NCBI RefSeq assembly: GCF_002252665.1
Contig: NZ_NQKZ01000002.1
Coordinates: forward strand, 62,001-126,000
Direction: 5' to 3'
Origin: Synechococcus sp. 8F6
Lineage (GTDB): Bacteria; Cyanobacteriota; Cyanobacteriia; PCC-6307; Cyanobiaceae
DNA: 64,000 bases
Under the pieces are notes generated by a model. It saw only the letters and a list, made by a program, of their open reading frames with translations, ran no database searches and was not told where the DNA came from. The position numbers were made by a program, and so were the translations under genes. Position 1 is the stretch's first letter, and the number at the start of each line of letters is the position of its first letter. Below are positions 17,693 through 25,647 of this stretch, one piece after another.

Positions 17693-18919
17693 GTGCTGAA
17701 GCCGCGCATCCCGATGCCGGACACAGGGATGTTCGCCGCACCCACCACCACCCCGGCTCTCTCGGCCCGGGCGAGGGCGCTGCAGCCCTCCCTCACCCTG
17801 GCGATTGCCGCCCGCGCCAAGGCCCTCAAGGCCGACGGCCACGACATCTGCAGCCTCAGCGCCGGCGAGCCGGACTTCGACACGCCCGCCTTCATCCGTG
17901 AGGCCGCCACCGCAGCCCTGGAGGCGGGCCACACCCGCTATGGCCCCGCCGCCGGCGAACCGGCCCTGCGCGAGGCCATCGCCGCCAAGCTGAGCCAGGA
18001 AAACGGCGTAGCCACCACCGCCGACCAGGTGCTGGTCACCAATGGCGGCAAACAGGCCCTCTACAACCTGTTCCAGGTGCTGCTGGAGCCTGGCGACGAG
18101 CTGCTGCTGCCGGCGCCCTACTGGCTCAGCTACCCCGAAATCGCCCGACTGGCCGGAGCCTCGGTAGCGCTGATTCCCAGCTCAGCGGCCCAGGGATTTC
18201 GGCTCGATCCCGCCGCTCTGGAAGCGGCCATCACCCCGGCCAGCAAGCTGCTGGTGCTCAACAGCCCCGGCAACCCCACCGGCATGGTGCTGAGCCGGCC
18301 GGAGCTGGAGGCGATCGCTGCCGTGCTGCGCCGCCATCCCCAGGTGGCGGTGGTGTGCGACGAGATCTATGAGTTTCTGCTGGCTCCTGGCCACAGCCAC
18401 CACAGCTTTGCCGCGGTGGCACCCGACCTGGCCGATCGCATCTTCACCGTCAACGGCTTCGCCAAGGGCTGGGCCATGACCGGCTGGCGCATCGGCTGGC
18501 TGGCGGGTGCACGGTCGGTGGTGGCCGCCGCCAGCGCCCTGCAGAGCCAGAGCACCAGCAACGTGTGCAGCTTTGCCCAGTTCGGGGCCCTGGCCGCGAT
18601 CAGCGCCTCCCGCGACTGTGTGCGCGCCATGGCCGCCCAGTTCGATGAGCGCCGCAGCCTGCTGACGGCGGGACTGATGGCGATCGAACGGCTGGAACTG
18701 CTGCCGCCGGAGGGAGCCTTCTACGCGTTCCCCGACGTGAGTGCCTACGGCCTCGATTCCATGACCCTGTGCAATCGCCTGCTTGATGAGGTTGGTCTGG
18801 CGGTGGTGCCCGGCGTGGCCTTCGGCGACGACCGCTGCATCCGCCTGTCCTGCGCCGCCGGACCTGCCACCATCCAGGACGGCCTGGCGCGCTTGCAGCG
18901 CTTCTTGGCCAGCCTGTAG
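17693..18919 (+). CDS. Class I aminotransferase, aspartate aminotransferase type
   Basis: This PLP enzyme transfers the amino group between aspartate and 2-oxoglutarate, or related pairs. Diagnostic parts are GEPDFDTP, NGGKQALYN, NSPGNPTG and VVCDEIYEF. The PLP lysine lies in NGFAKGWAMTGWRIGW, with Ala where many relatives have Ser before the lysine. The protein is 408 residues from the GTG at 17693, which has a GGAT-type purine-rich stretch eight bases upstream. An ATG at 17714 would shorten it by seven residues. Substrate range (Asp, Glu, prephenate) is not decidable by eye. It is followed by the importer genes on the same strand. Confidence 0.88.
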   Translation: MLKPRIPMPDTGMFAAPTTTPALSARARALQPSLTLAIAARAKALKADGHDICSLSAGEPDFDTPAFIREAATAALEAGHTRYGPAAGEPALREAIAAKLSQENGVATTADQVLVTNGGKQALYNLFQVLLEPGDELLLPAPYWLSYPEIARLAGASVALIPSSAAQGFRLDPAALEAAITPASKLLVLNSPGNPTGMVLSRPELEAIAAVLRRHPQVAVVCDEIYEFLLAPGHSHHSFAAVAPDLADRIFTVNGFAKGWAMTGWRIGWLAGARSVVAAASALQSQSTSNVCSFAQFGALAAISASRDCVRAMAAQFDERRSLLTAGLMAIERLELLPPEGAFYAFPDVSAYGLDSMTLCNRLLDEVGLAVVPGVAFGDDRCIRLSCAAGPATIQDGLARLQRFLASL

Positions 18920-18939
18920 CGCCAGCCGATGGCGGAGGA

Positions 18940-19926
18940 TTGGGTCGTTTCCGAGCCACTCCTGCCTTGATCACACGAGAACGTTGGGCCGTTGCACTCG
19001 CCGGCCTCCTGCTGATCGGTCTGCTCCCAACGGCCTGCTCCAATCCCTCCGATCGCGGATCTTCAGCCCCCGGCACAGGGGCCGACCTCGCGGTGCAGCC
19101 GCAAGACAAGCGGGTGCTGCGCATCAGCGCCATTCCCGATCAAAACCCCGAAAAACTGAATCGGCTGTACGGCCTTGTGGCCGATGAACTGAGCGAGCAG
19201 CTGCAGGTGCCGGTCAAGTTCATCCCGGTCACCGATTACACCGCCGCGGTGACCTCTTTCCGCACCGGCGATCTCGACCTGGTGTGGTTTGGCGGACTCA
19301 CCGGCGTGCAGGCCTGGCTGCAGAAGCCCGGCGCCCGCGCCCTGGCCCAGCGTGACATCGACCGCTCTTTCCACAGCGTGTTCATCGCCAACCCCCGCAG
19401 CGGCCTCAAGCCAATCAGCGGCGTGAACGGCCTGCGCGAACTGAAGGGCAAGCGCTTCACCTTCGGCTCGGAAAGTTCTACATCAGGCCGGCTGATGCCG
19501 CAGTTTTATCTCAATGAAGCGGGCGTGCAGCTCAATGATTTTGCCGGCGGCGCACCGGGCTTCAGCGGCAGCCACGACGCCCTGATCGCCCTGGTGAAAA
19601 GCGGCACCTACGATGCCGGCGTGGTCAATGAAGAGGTGTGGACAAGCACGCTCAAGGCCGGGAAAGTAACTACCCAACAAGTCATCCCGATCTGGCGCAC
19701 CCCTGGCTACGCCAACTACACCTGGGTGGTGCAACCCAATCTTGACCAAGAGTATGGCAAGGGCTTTACCATCAAACTTGAGCAGGCCTTTGTGGGGCTC
19801 AAAGCCAGCAACCCTCGCCAAGCCCAGATCCTCGACTTGTTCGGTGCTGAGCGCTTCGTGCCAGCCAGCAACGACCAATACAAGGCCATCGAATCCGTGG
19901 GACGCCAGATCGGCAAGATCCGCTAA
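18940..19926 (+). CDS. Phosphonate-type ABC transporter substrate-binding lipoprotein, putative selenate binding
   Basis: The 328-residue protein is a PhnD-like periplasmic binding protein. A basic N-terminus leads to a hydrophobic signal and a lipobox (LLPTACS), so it should be lipid-anchored. The mature part begins with ISAIPDQNPEKLNRLY, which I recall as the hallmark of the family annotated as putative selenate-binding proteins. It continues with VWFGGLTGVQAW, FGSESSTSGRLMPQ and a GFSGSHDA ligand-loop motif. The start is a TTG at 18940 preceded by GGAGGA. It begins 20 bases after the aminotransferase stop and leads the importer gene group. Selenate specificity is by family name only; phosphonate or phosphite remain possible. 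Confidence 0.82.
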   Translation: MGRFRATPALITRERWAVALAGLLLIGLLPTACSNPSDRGSSAPGTGADLAVQPQDKRVLRISAIPDQNPEKLNRLYGLVADELSEQLQVPVKFIPVTDYTAAVTSFRTGDLDLVWFGGLTGVQAWLQKPGARALAQRDIDRSFHSVFIANPRSGLKPISGVNGLRELKGKRFTFGSESSTSGRLMPQFYLNEAGVQLNDFAGGAPGFSGSHDALIALVKSGTYDAGVVNEEVWTSTLKAGKVTTQQVIPIWRTPGYANYTWVVQPNLDQEYGKGFTIKLEQAFVGLKASNPRQAQILDLFGAERFVPASNDQYKAIESVGRQIGKIR

Positions 19927-19987
19927 CAGGCCCCACGCCCAGGCTGGCCACGCTGGGTGCCAGACCATTCACAATTGACGCATCCCG

Positions 19988-20224
19988 GTGCCTCTGTCTG
20001 TGGTCTGGTTGATCGATCTGGTGCTGCTACTGGCTGGCCTGGTGCTCTGGCGCCGGGCGGGCAACGAGGGCGATGAGGCGTGGTCGTTGTTTCTGCGCAG
20101 CATCGCCTTCCTCGATCTGGCCTTCATCGCCTTCGGCAATGGCCAGCTGTTGCTGGAGATTCCCCTGCTGGCGGTGGCCCTGGCGCTGCCCTCGGCGGCC
20201 AGCCTTGAGCGGCGGCGCTTCTAA
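19988..20224 (+). CDS. Small membrane protein inside the importer gene group
   Basis: The 78-residue product starts at a GTG and has a first hydrophobic span (VVWLIDLVLLLAGLVLW), a polar loop with GNEGDEAWS and a second hydrophobic hairpin-like region (LAFIAFGNGQLLLEIPLLAVALAL). It ends in a short basic tail (LERRRF). No domain is recognised. It lies between the binding-protein and ATPase genes, all on the same strand, so it is probably co-transcribed and may be a small accessory subunit. That role is inference from position only. Confidence 0.6.
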   Translation: MPLSVVWLIDLVLLLAGLVLWRRAGNEGDEAWSLFLRSIAFLDLAFIAFGNGQLLLEIPLLAVALALPSAASLERRRF

Positions 20225-20231
20225 TCCGGCC

Positions 20232-20318
20232 ATGAACCCCCGCGGCCCCGATCTGATTGAGATGAGCCTGGTGGCTTTGATCCTGGCGCTGATCGTCTAT
20301 CGACTCACCCTGGCCTGA
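20232..20318 (+). CDS. Very small membrane peptide (28 residues)
   Basis: An ATG eight bases after the stop of the 78-residue gene opens a 28-codon frame whose product is a single hydrophobic helix (MSLVALILALIVYRLTLA) after a short polar start. It ends seven bases before the ATPase start. The spacing fits an operon of tightly packed genes, and the composition fits a membrane mini-protein. The shortness leaves real doubt. Confidence 0.45.
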   Translation: MNPRGPDLIEMSLVALILALIVYRLTLA

Positions 20319-20325
20319 CCTCACC

Positions 20326-21069
20326 TTGCCGTCCCTGCTGAGCCTGGAGTCCATCACCGTGCGGGGGCGCACCCAGCCGCGGCTGGATGGGGTGTCGCTG
20401 CAGCTAGAGCCCGGCGAGCGGGTGGCCCTCTTGGGGCCCAGCGGCGCCGGCAAGAGCACCTTGATTGCGGTGGCCAACGGCCTGCTCGCGCCGGATCACG
20501 GCCAGGTGCGGTGGCAGGGCGAACCCCGGGCCCGCAGCCGCCGCGCCCGTCGCCGCCAGCAGGCCCGCATCGGCACCCTCTGGCAGGACCTGCGCCTGAT
20601 CGAGGAGCTGACGGTGCAGCAGAACCTCAACGCCGCCCGTCTGGCGGCGTGGGGCTGGCCGCGGGCCCTGCTCAACCTGCTGCTGCCCCTGGACACCCCG
20701 GCCTGCGCAGAGGTGCTGCAGCGGCTGGATCTGGATCCGGCCCTGCTCAACCAACCGGTGTCGGCGCTCTCAGGCGGCCAGCGGCAGCGGGTGGCCCTGG
20801 CCCGGCTGCTGCGCCAGGAGCCGCTGCTGCTGCTGGCCGATGAACCCCTGGCCAGCCTGGATCCGCGCCTGGCTGCCGATCTGCTCACCCTGCTGCTGGA
20901 GCTGGCCGGCCCGCCGCGGGGCCTGCTGCTGAGCCTGCACCGCCCCGACCTGCTGACGGGTTTCGATCGGGTGGTGGGGCTGCGGGATGGGCGTCTGGTC
21001 TTCGACCAACCCTGCGCCAGCCTGGATCCTGGCCAACTCGAGGCGCTCTACGCCGGCGCTGAACCATGA
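20326..21069 (+). CDS. ABC transporter ATP-binding protein (phosphonate/selenate-type importer)
   Basis: The 247-residue ATPase has Walker A GPSGAGKST, a Q-loop region (IGTLWQDLRLIEELT), the signature LSGGQRQRVALARLL and Walker B LLLLADEP with the usual D-loop. It starts at a TTG at 20326 (PSLLSLESITVRG). The order binding protein, ATPase, permease and the ATGA overlap with the permease mark it as the energising subunit of this importer. PhnC-like ATPases share this size and arrangement. The ligand is decided by the binding protein, not by this gene. Confidence 0.88.
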   Translation: MPSLLSLESITVRGRTQPRLDGVSLQLEPGERVALLGPSGAGKSTLIAVANGLLAPDHGQVRWQGEPRARSRRARRRQQARIGTLWQDLRLIEELTVQQNLNAARLAAWGWPRALLNLLLPLDTPACAEVLQRLDLDPALLNQPVSALSGGQRQRVALARLLRQEPLLLLADEPLASLDPRLAADLLTLLLELAGPPRGLLLSLHRPDLLTGFDRVVGLRDGRLVFDQPCASLDPGQLEALYAGAEP

Positions 21070-22652
21070 GGCCCGCTGCGCCCCTGTGGGTGCTGCTGCC
21101 CGCCCTGGTGCTGCTGCCGGTGCTGGCCCTGCTGCCCGGGATCAGCCATGGCGGCGGCTGGGAGCTGGTGGGGCAGTTTGCGGCGGCAGCGCTGCAGCCC
21201 TCCCCTGATCCGCTGGTGCTGAGGTCGGTGCTGGGAGGGCTGGGCGTGACCGCAGGCATCGCTCTGCTGGGCTGGGCCGGCAGCCTGGTGCTGGGCCTGG
21301 GGCTCGGCATCGCCAGCTCCCGGGTGGTGTGGCGCACCTGCACGGGCAGTGCCGCCCCGGCCGGTTGGATCCGCCGCCTGCTGGCCCTGCCCCGCTCGCT
21401 TCACGAACTGCTCTGGGGGTTGCTGCTGCTGCAGCTGGTGGGCCTGCAACCGGAGGTGGCGGTGGTGGCGATCGCGATTCCTTTCGGGGCCCTGGTGGCC
21501 AGGGTGGTCAGCGACCTGCTCGACACCCTGCCCACCGCGAGCCTGGAGGCCCTGCGCTCTGGCGGAGCCCCGGCCCCGGCGGCCCTGCTCACGGCCCTGG
21601 GGCCGCCGCTGCTGCCCCAGGTGATCAGCTACAGCGGCTATCGCCTCGAGTGCGCCCTGCGCAGCGCCACCCTGCTGGGGGTGTTCGGCCTGGGGGGTCT
21701 GGGCACTGAGCTGCGGCTCACCCTGCAGTCGCTGGCCTTCCGTGAGCTCTGGACCGGCCTGTGGCTGCTGCTGCTGTTGATGCTGCTGCTCGAAGCGCTG
21801 CTGGGCTGGCTGCGGCGCCGCTGGGCCATGCCGGCGCGGCTGGGGCTGCGCCAGCGGTCCGTGGGACGGCAAGCGCGCGAGTTGGTGGCCGCGGGTCTGG
21901 CCCTGCTGCCGCTGCTGGCGGTGGTGGCCTGGCAGCTGGAGGTAGAGCCCGCCGCCTTGCTGCAGTGGCAGGGCCTGCCCCCCCTGGGCCCGTCCGACTG
22001 GGGTGCCGTGGCCGCCCTGCCCTGGCCGGGCCTGATCGCCAACACCGTGCTGTTAACGGTGCTGGCCGCGGCCCTGGCCGTGGGGCTGGCACCCCTGCTG
22101 CTGTTGGTGGTCGCGCCCTGGCCGATTGGGGGCGCTCTGGTGCGCGGGCTCTGGGCCCTGGGCCGGCTGTGGCCGCCACCGCTGACCGCCCTGCTGCTGC
22201 TGTTTGTGCTCCAGCCCGGGGTGCTCACCGGCGCCCTGGCCCTGGGGTTCCACAACCTCGGCATCCTCGGCCGCTTGCTGCTGGAGGCCACCGAAACCAC
22301 AGGCGCACACCAGCAGCAGGCCCTGCTGGCCGCTGGCGGCGGGCCGCGCCTGGCCCTGCTCTACGGCCGCTTCAGTGGCCTGGCCCGCCCCTACCTGGCC
22401 TACGGCGCCTACCGGGCCGACGTGATCCTGCGGGAATCGGTGGTGGTGGGTCTGGTGGGCGCCACCGGTCTGGGCAGCCAGCTGCTCGAGGCCCTCAGTT
22501 CGTTTGCCGGCGACCAGCTGCTGGCGCTGGTGCTGGCCTATGCGTTGCTGACGCTGCTGGGGGAAGATCTGAGCGATCGCGCCCGCCTGTGGCTGTTGGA
22601 GACCCCCCATGGTGATGGCCATCCCCAGGAAGCTGGTGGCGCTTGGCGATAG
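21066..22652 (+). CDS. ABC transporter permease with two tandem permease domains
   Basis: The 528-residue membrane protein contains two PhnE-like permease units. Each has an EAA-type loop that couples to the ATPase: EALRSGGAPAPAALLTALGP in the first half, and HQQQALLAAGGGPRLALLYG in the second. These are followed by RSATLLGVFGLGGLG and RESVVVGLVGATGLG respectively. Single-domain permeases of this family are about 260-280 residues, so this is a head-to-tail fusion that would make the two-fold channel from one chain. The start overlaps the ATPase stop (ATGA). The composition is extremely Leu/Ala-rich and G+C-rich. Confidence 0.88.
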   Translation: MRPAAPLWVLLPALVLLPVLALLPGISHGGGWELVGQFAAAALQPSPDPLVLRSVLGGLGVTAGIALLGWAGSLVLGLGLGIASSRVVWRTCTGSAAPAGWIRRLLALPRSLHELLWGLLLLQLVGLQPEVAVVAIAIPFGALVARVVSDLLDTLPTASLEALRSGGAPAPAALLTALGPPLLPQVISYSGYRLECALRSATLLGVFGLGGLGTELRLTLQSLAFRELWTGLWLLLLLMLLLEALLGWLRRRWAMPARLGLRQRSVGRQARELVAAGLALLPLLAVVAWQLEVEPAALLQWQGLPPLGPSDWGAVAALPWPGLIANTVLLTVLAAALAVGLAPLLLLVVAPWPIGGALVRGLWALGRLWPPPLTALLLLFVLQPGVLTGALALGFHNLGILGRLLLEATETTGAHQQQALLAAGGGPRLALLYGRFSGLARPYLAYGAYRADVILRESVVVGLVGATGLGSQLLEALSSFAGDQLLALVLAYALLTLLGEDLSDRARLWLLETPHGDGHPQEAGGAWR

Positions 22653-23289
22653 CGGTGTGTTCGGCTGGGGCGACCCGCTGGAGGGGGGCTGGTGCGAGCG
22701 GCTGCGGCGCCATTGGATGGACCTGCCGGGCGGCCCGGTGCTCTACAACCTGGGCGTGCGGGGCGACGGGCTGGAGCGGCTGGCTGCTCGCTTGAGCGCC
22801 GAAGTGGGTTGCCGCGGAGAGCTGCGGCGCCAGCAGCCCCAGGGAATCCTGCTGGGGATCGGGCTCAACGACACGGCCCGGGTGGGACGGGCTGATGGCC
22901 GGCCCCAGCTCGATGCCGAGGGCTTTTTGTTTGGCCTGCAGCAGCTGCTGCAACAGGCCCGAGCGATCGCCCCGGTGCACGTGATCGGGCTTACACCGGT
23001 GGAGGAGGCCGCCATGCCCTACGCCGACGTGCTCTGGTATTCCCTAGCCGACATCCGCCGCTACGAGGGCCTGCTGGAGGAGGCCTGCCTGGAAGCCGAC
23101 GTGCCGTTCCTCCCCCTGCTGAAGGGATTGCTGGCCGATCCCGACTGGCCTCAGTGGCTGAGCAGCGATGGCCTGCATCTCAACAGCGACGGGCATCGTC
23201 AGGTGTATGAGCGGGTGCGCAACTGGCCGGCCCTGCTGACCTGGGCAGATCTGCAGCCCCTGCACGGCCAGACGCCTCTGGCCTACTGA
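22609..23289 (+). CDS. SGNH/GDSL-type hydrolase
   Basis: The 226-residue protein has the four SGNH blocks: ALGDSGVFGWG with the nucleophile Ser, NLGVRGDG, GIGLNDTA and SSDGLHLNSDGH with the catalytic Asp-His pair. These enzymes are esterases or lipases acting on acyl esters of varied substrates. No signal peptide is evident. The first ATG at 22609 lies 44 bases inside the permease gene; the ATG at 22615 is equally possible. The overlap suggests co-expression with the importer, although no functional link is obvious. Confidence 0.85.
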   Translation: MVMAIPRKLVALGDSGVFGWGDPLEGGWCERLRRHWMDLPGGPVLYNLGVRGDGLERLAARLSAEVGCRGELRRQQPQGILLGIGLNDTARVGRADGRPQLDAEGFLFGLQQLLQQARAIAPVHVIGLTPVEEAAMPYADVLWYSLADIRRYEGLLEEACLEADVPFLPLLKGLLADPDWPQWLSSDGLHLNSDGHRQVYERVRNWPALLTWADLQPLHGQTPLAY

Positions 23290-23388
23290 GGGGCGATCCC
23301 CCATTTGGGTGAGCGCAAGTCCCCCGCGCGGGGGAAGCGACGGTTGGGGCACCGCGGCGACGGTGAAAACACCGACGTCTCGCCCTCC

Positions 23389-24390
23389 ATGGCACCCGCT
23401 CCGAAGGTCCCCGCTCCCCAGTCTCTTGCTCCCAAGCCCACCGCATCAACACTCGCCGCATCCGAACTTCACGCGCGCAACCGCAGCTGGCTCGAAGCCA
23501 TGGCAGCCAGCCCCGACGCCACCACCCGACTGCTGTGGCGCAATGCCCTGGTGGAGCACAACCTGGCCCTGGTGCGCATGGTGGCCCAGCGCCACACCCG
23601 CCGCAGTGGCCAGCCCTTCGACGACCTAGTGTCGGCCGGAGGCTTTGGCCTGATCCGGGCCGTGGAGGCCTTCGACCTGCGCCAGCGCTGCAACTTCAGC
23701 AGCTTCGCCGTGCCCTACATCGAAGGGGCCATGCGCCACGACGTGCGCGACCACGGCCAACCGCTACACACACCGCGGCGGCTGCGGGAACTGCAGCAAC
23801 GGGCCCGGCGCCTGCAGGAGCAGCGCCGCGGCCAGGGTCTGGCTCCCCTGCAAACGGCCCAGCTCGCCGAGGAGCTTGGCTGCACCCCGACCCAGCTCCA
23901 GGAGGCCGCAGCGGTCCAGCGAGCCCTGCAGGTGCGCAGCCTCGATGCCCCGCTGTCCGGCAGCGATGGTGAGGAGGCTGGCTGCCTTCTGGATCAACTG
24001 GCCGCTGGCAGCACCACCCATGACGCCGACAGCACAGCGGGTTGTGCAACGGGTTGTTCAACAGGCTGGGCAACAGCAGGAGCAACACCCCACACCGAAC
24101 CAGACACCGAATCAGACACAGACGCAGACTCAGAGCAGCAGCTGCAGTGCCGCTGGTTGCACAGCCAGCTCACCCGCCTCAACCAGCTGGAGCAGCGGCT
24201 GCTGGAGGGGCGCTGGATGGAGGGCCTGAGCTGGAGCGAGCTGGCCCTTGAGCTGCGGCTCACCAGTCGCCAGGCCAGGGTCCGGGGGGATGCCCTGCTG
24301 GCTTGGCTTCAGGAGGCCGCCGCCAGCACCAGCGGAGCCAGCAGCAGCGGAGCCAGTGCCATGGCGAGCAGGGCGGCAATCGCCGTCTGA
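23389..24390 (+). CDS. RNA polymerase sigma factor, sigma-70 family (group 3-like)
   Basis: Region 2 is clear: LVEHNLALVRMVAQRH, DDLVSAGGFGLIRAVEAFD and FSSFAVPYIEGAMRHDVRDHG, the core-binding and -10-recognition helices. Region 3 follows (LREVQ-like helices with LAEELGCTPTQLQEA), and region 4 is at the C-terminus (NQLEQRLLEGRWMEGLSWSELALELRLT). Between regions 3 and 4 lies an unusual low-complexity linker of Thr, Gly, Ala, then Asp/Glu. The tail after region 4 is Ser/Ala-rich and overlaps the convergent VTE6-like gene by 82 bases. The ATG at 23389 is preferred; a frame from 23305 is open but contains a 16-base palindrome. Which alternative sigma it is cannot be fixed. Confidence 0.85.
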   Translation: MAPAPKVPAPQSLAPKPTASTLAASELHARNRSWLEAMAASPDATTRLLWRNALVEHNLALVRMVAQRHTRRSGQPFDDLVSAGGFGLIRAVEAFDLRQRCNFSSFAVPYIEGAMRHDVRDHGQPLHTPRRLRELQQRARRLQEQRRGQGLAPLQTAQLAEELGCTPTQLQEAAAVQRALQVRSLDAPLSGSDGEEAGCLLDQLAAGSTTHDADSTAGCATGCSTGWATAGATPHTEPDTESDTDADSEQQLQCRWLHSQLTRLNQLEQRLLEGRWMEGLSWSELALELRLTSRQARVRGDALLAWLQEAAASTSGASSSGASAMASRAAIAV

Positions 24391-25145
24391 ATCCCATTCA
24401 CCAGTTCGTTGCTAAGCCAGGCCCAGCGCTGCTGGGCACTGGCGCCGATCAGGCTTTCAATCAGGGTGGCCGCCAGTCCCACCAGGGTGATCAGCAGCCA
24501 GACGGCTCCTGGGTTGACGGCACTGGAACTGACCGAACTGGTGCTGACCCAACTGCCAGCCCCCAGGCCGAGCACGAGCATCAGCGCCGCCATCAGGCCG
24601 CTGCCCGCGAGGCTGGCGGCGGTGCCCTCGAGGCTGATCGCCCCTTCGGTGCCCGGCGGCACGGGACGCAGGGAGGTGATCAGCACCGTGTGGCGCCCCC
24701 AGCGCTTGCCGATCTCGCTGCCGCAGGTGTCGGCCAACTTGGCGGCGAAGCTGGCGGCAAAGCCGAGCAACAGCAAGGGCTGCCAAGACGGCGGCGCCAG
24801 CACCGCCGCCATCGCCAGCAGGGCGCCGGTGGCCGCCGAACCCCAGACGTTCTCCGGACCCCGTACCCCACCGCGCCCCTCCGCCAGACCGCGGGCCTGC
24901 TTGGTGCGGAAGCCGAGGCGGGTCACCAGGGATCCCAGGGCCAAATAGAGCACCACCGCCAGCCAACCCTTCAGCCCAAGGCAGCCCCACAGCAGGCTGC
25001 CGAGGATGCCGGCGTGCACCCAGCCAGCCCGGGTGAGCAGGGGCAGGCGCTGGGCCACGCCGATCAACAGGGTGTTCAGGGCCAGGGCCACCAACCAGTG
25101 GCTCCAGGTCTGGGGGGCCACCAGGGCTGGGGCGGGGATCGGCAC
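24309..25145 (-). CDS. DUF92/TIGR00297 membrane protein, VTE6-type phytyl-phosphate kinase
   Basis: The 278-residue polytopic protein matches the DUF92 family that includes plant VTE6 and its cyanobacterial homologues. These phosphorylate phytyl phosphate released from chlorophyll so that it can enter tocopherol and phylloquinone synthesis. Key parts are LTRAGWVHAGILGSLLW, RTKQARGLAEGRGGVRGPENVWGS, AKLADTCGSEIGKRWGR and ISLEGTAASLAGS. About seven hydrophobic spans are visible. Its 3' end overlaps the sigma factor tail. It is divergent from the conserved small gene at 25246. The assignment is by family; activity on other polyprenyl phosphates is possible. Confidence 0.88.
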   Translation of the reverse strand: MPIPAPALVAPQTWSHWLVALALNTLLIGVAQRLPLLTRAGWVHAGILGSLLWGCLGLKGWLAVVLYLALGSLVTRLGFRTKQARGLAEGRGGVRGPENVWGSAATGALLAMAAVLAPPSWQPLLLLGFAASFAAKLADTCGSEIGKRWGRHTVLITSLRPVPPGTEGAISLEGTAASLAGSGLMAALMLVLGLGAGSWVSTSSVSSSAVNPGAVWLLITLVGLAATLIESLIGASAQQRWAWLSNELVNGIQTAIAALLAMALAPLLLAPLVLAAAS

Positions 25146-25245
25146 GGGGCGGCGACGGCGCCATCAAAGTGTGTTGCACAGCGCGACCGGTGACGCAGCT
25201 GGGGAGCGGGGCAGCGGATAATCGACCTACGACGCTGCTGCCGTG

Positions 25246-25647
25246 ATGGTGTTCAACCGCAAGGCCTCCTTCTTCCTAGACCTGGGCAGTGAAGGCGCCG
25301 AACCGGCCAAGGTGGCCATCGCCGAACCCAAAGCCCAGCAACCCAAAACACCACCAGCCAAGTCAGCCGAAGGCCAGAGCGCGCCGGTCACAATCACCGC
25401 GGCTACCCCCGCGCCCAGCCAGGCGTCCCCCAGCGCAGAGGCCGCCGCCGGCAGCAGCCGCCTCACCACGGCCGAAGCCATTGCCGCTGAGCTGCGGGCG
25501 GCCCAGGAGGCCCTGCCCCCGCCCAGCAACGCCACCTTTGCCCCCGACTGCCTCAATCCGGCCAACACCCTGCGCAGCCGCCGCCGCCTGGCTGGCGCCA
25601 ACCTGGCCGGCTTCAAGGAGATGGCCTCCGGCATGTTCCGCAACTAG
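25246..25647 (+). CDS. Conserved picocyanobacterial protein of unknown function
   Basis: The 133-residue protein has a short hydrophobic start (MVFNRKASFFLDL) and a long Ala/Pro/Ser/Lys-rich low-complexity middle. A distinctive C-terminus (FAPDCLNPANTLRSRRRLAG, then NLAGFKEMASGMF) looks conserved and probably carries the function. There is no membrane span. A GTG one codon upstream is an alternative start. It converges with rsmE, overlapping it by four bases. An antisense frame of similar length exists but has no protein-like features. No function is known to me. Confidence 0.7.
   Translation: MVFNRKASFFLDLGSEGAEPAKVAIAEPKAQQPKTPPAKSAEGQSAPVTITAATPAPSQASPSAEAAAGSSRLTTAEAIAAELRAAQEALPPPSNATFAPDCLNPANTLRSRRRLAGANLAGFKEMASGMFRN

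Noticed and set aside
25227-25643. 138-codon minus-strand frame opposite the conserved small gene at 25246
   Set aside because: The plus-strand product has a coherent conserved-looking C-terminus; the minus frame is its shadow.
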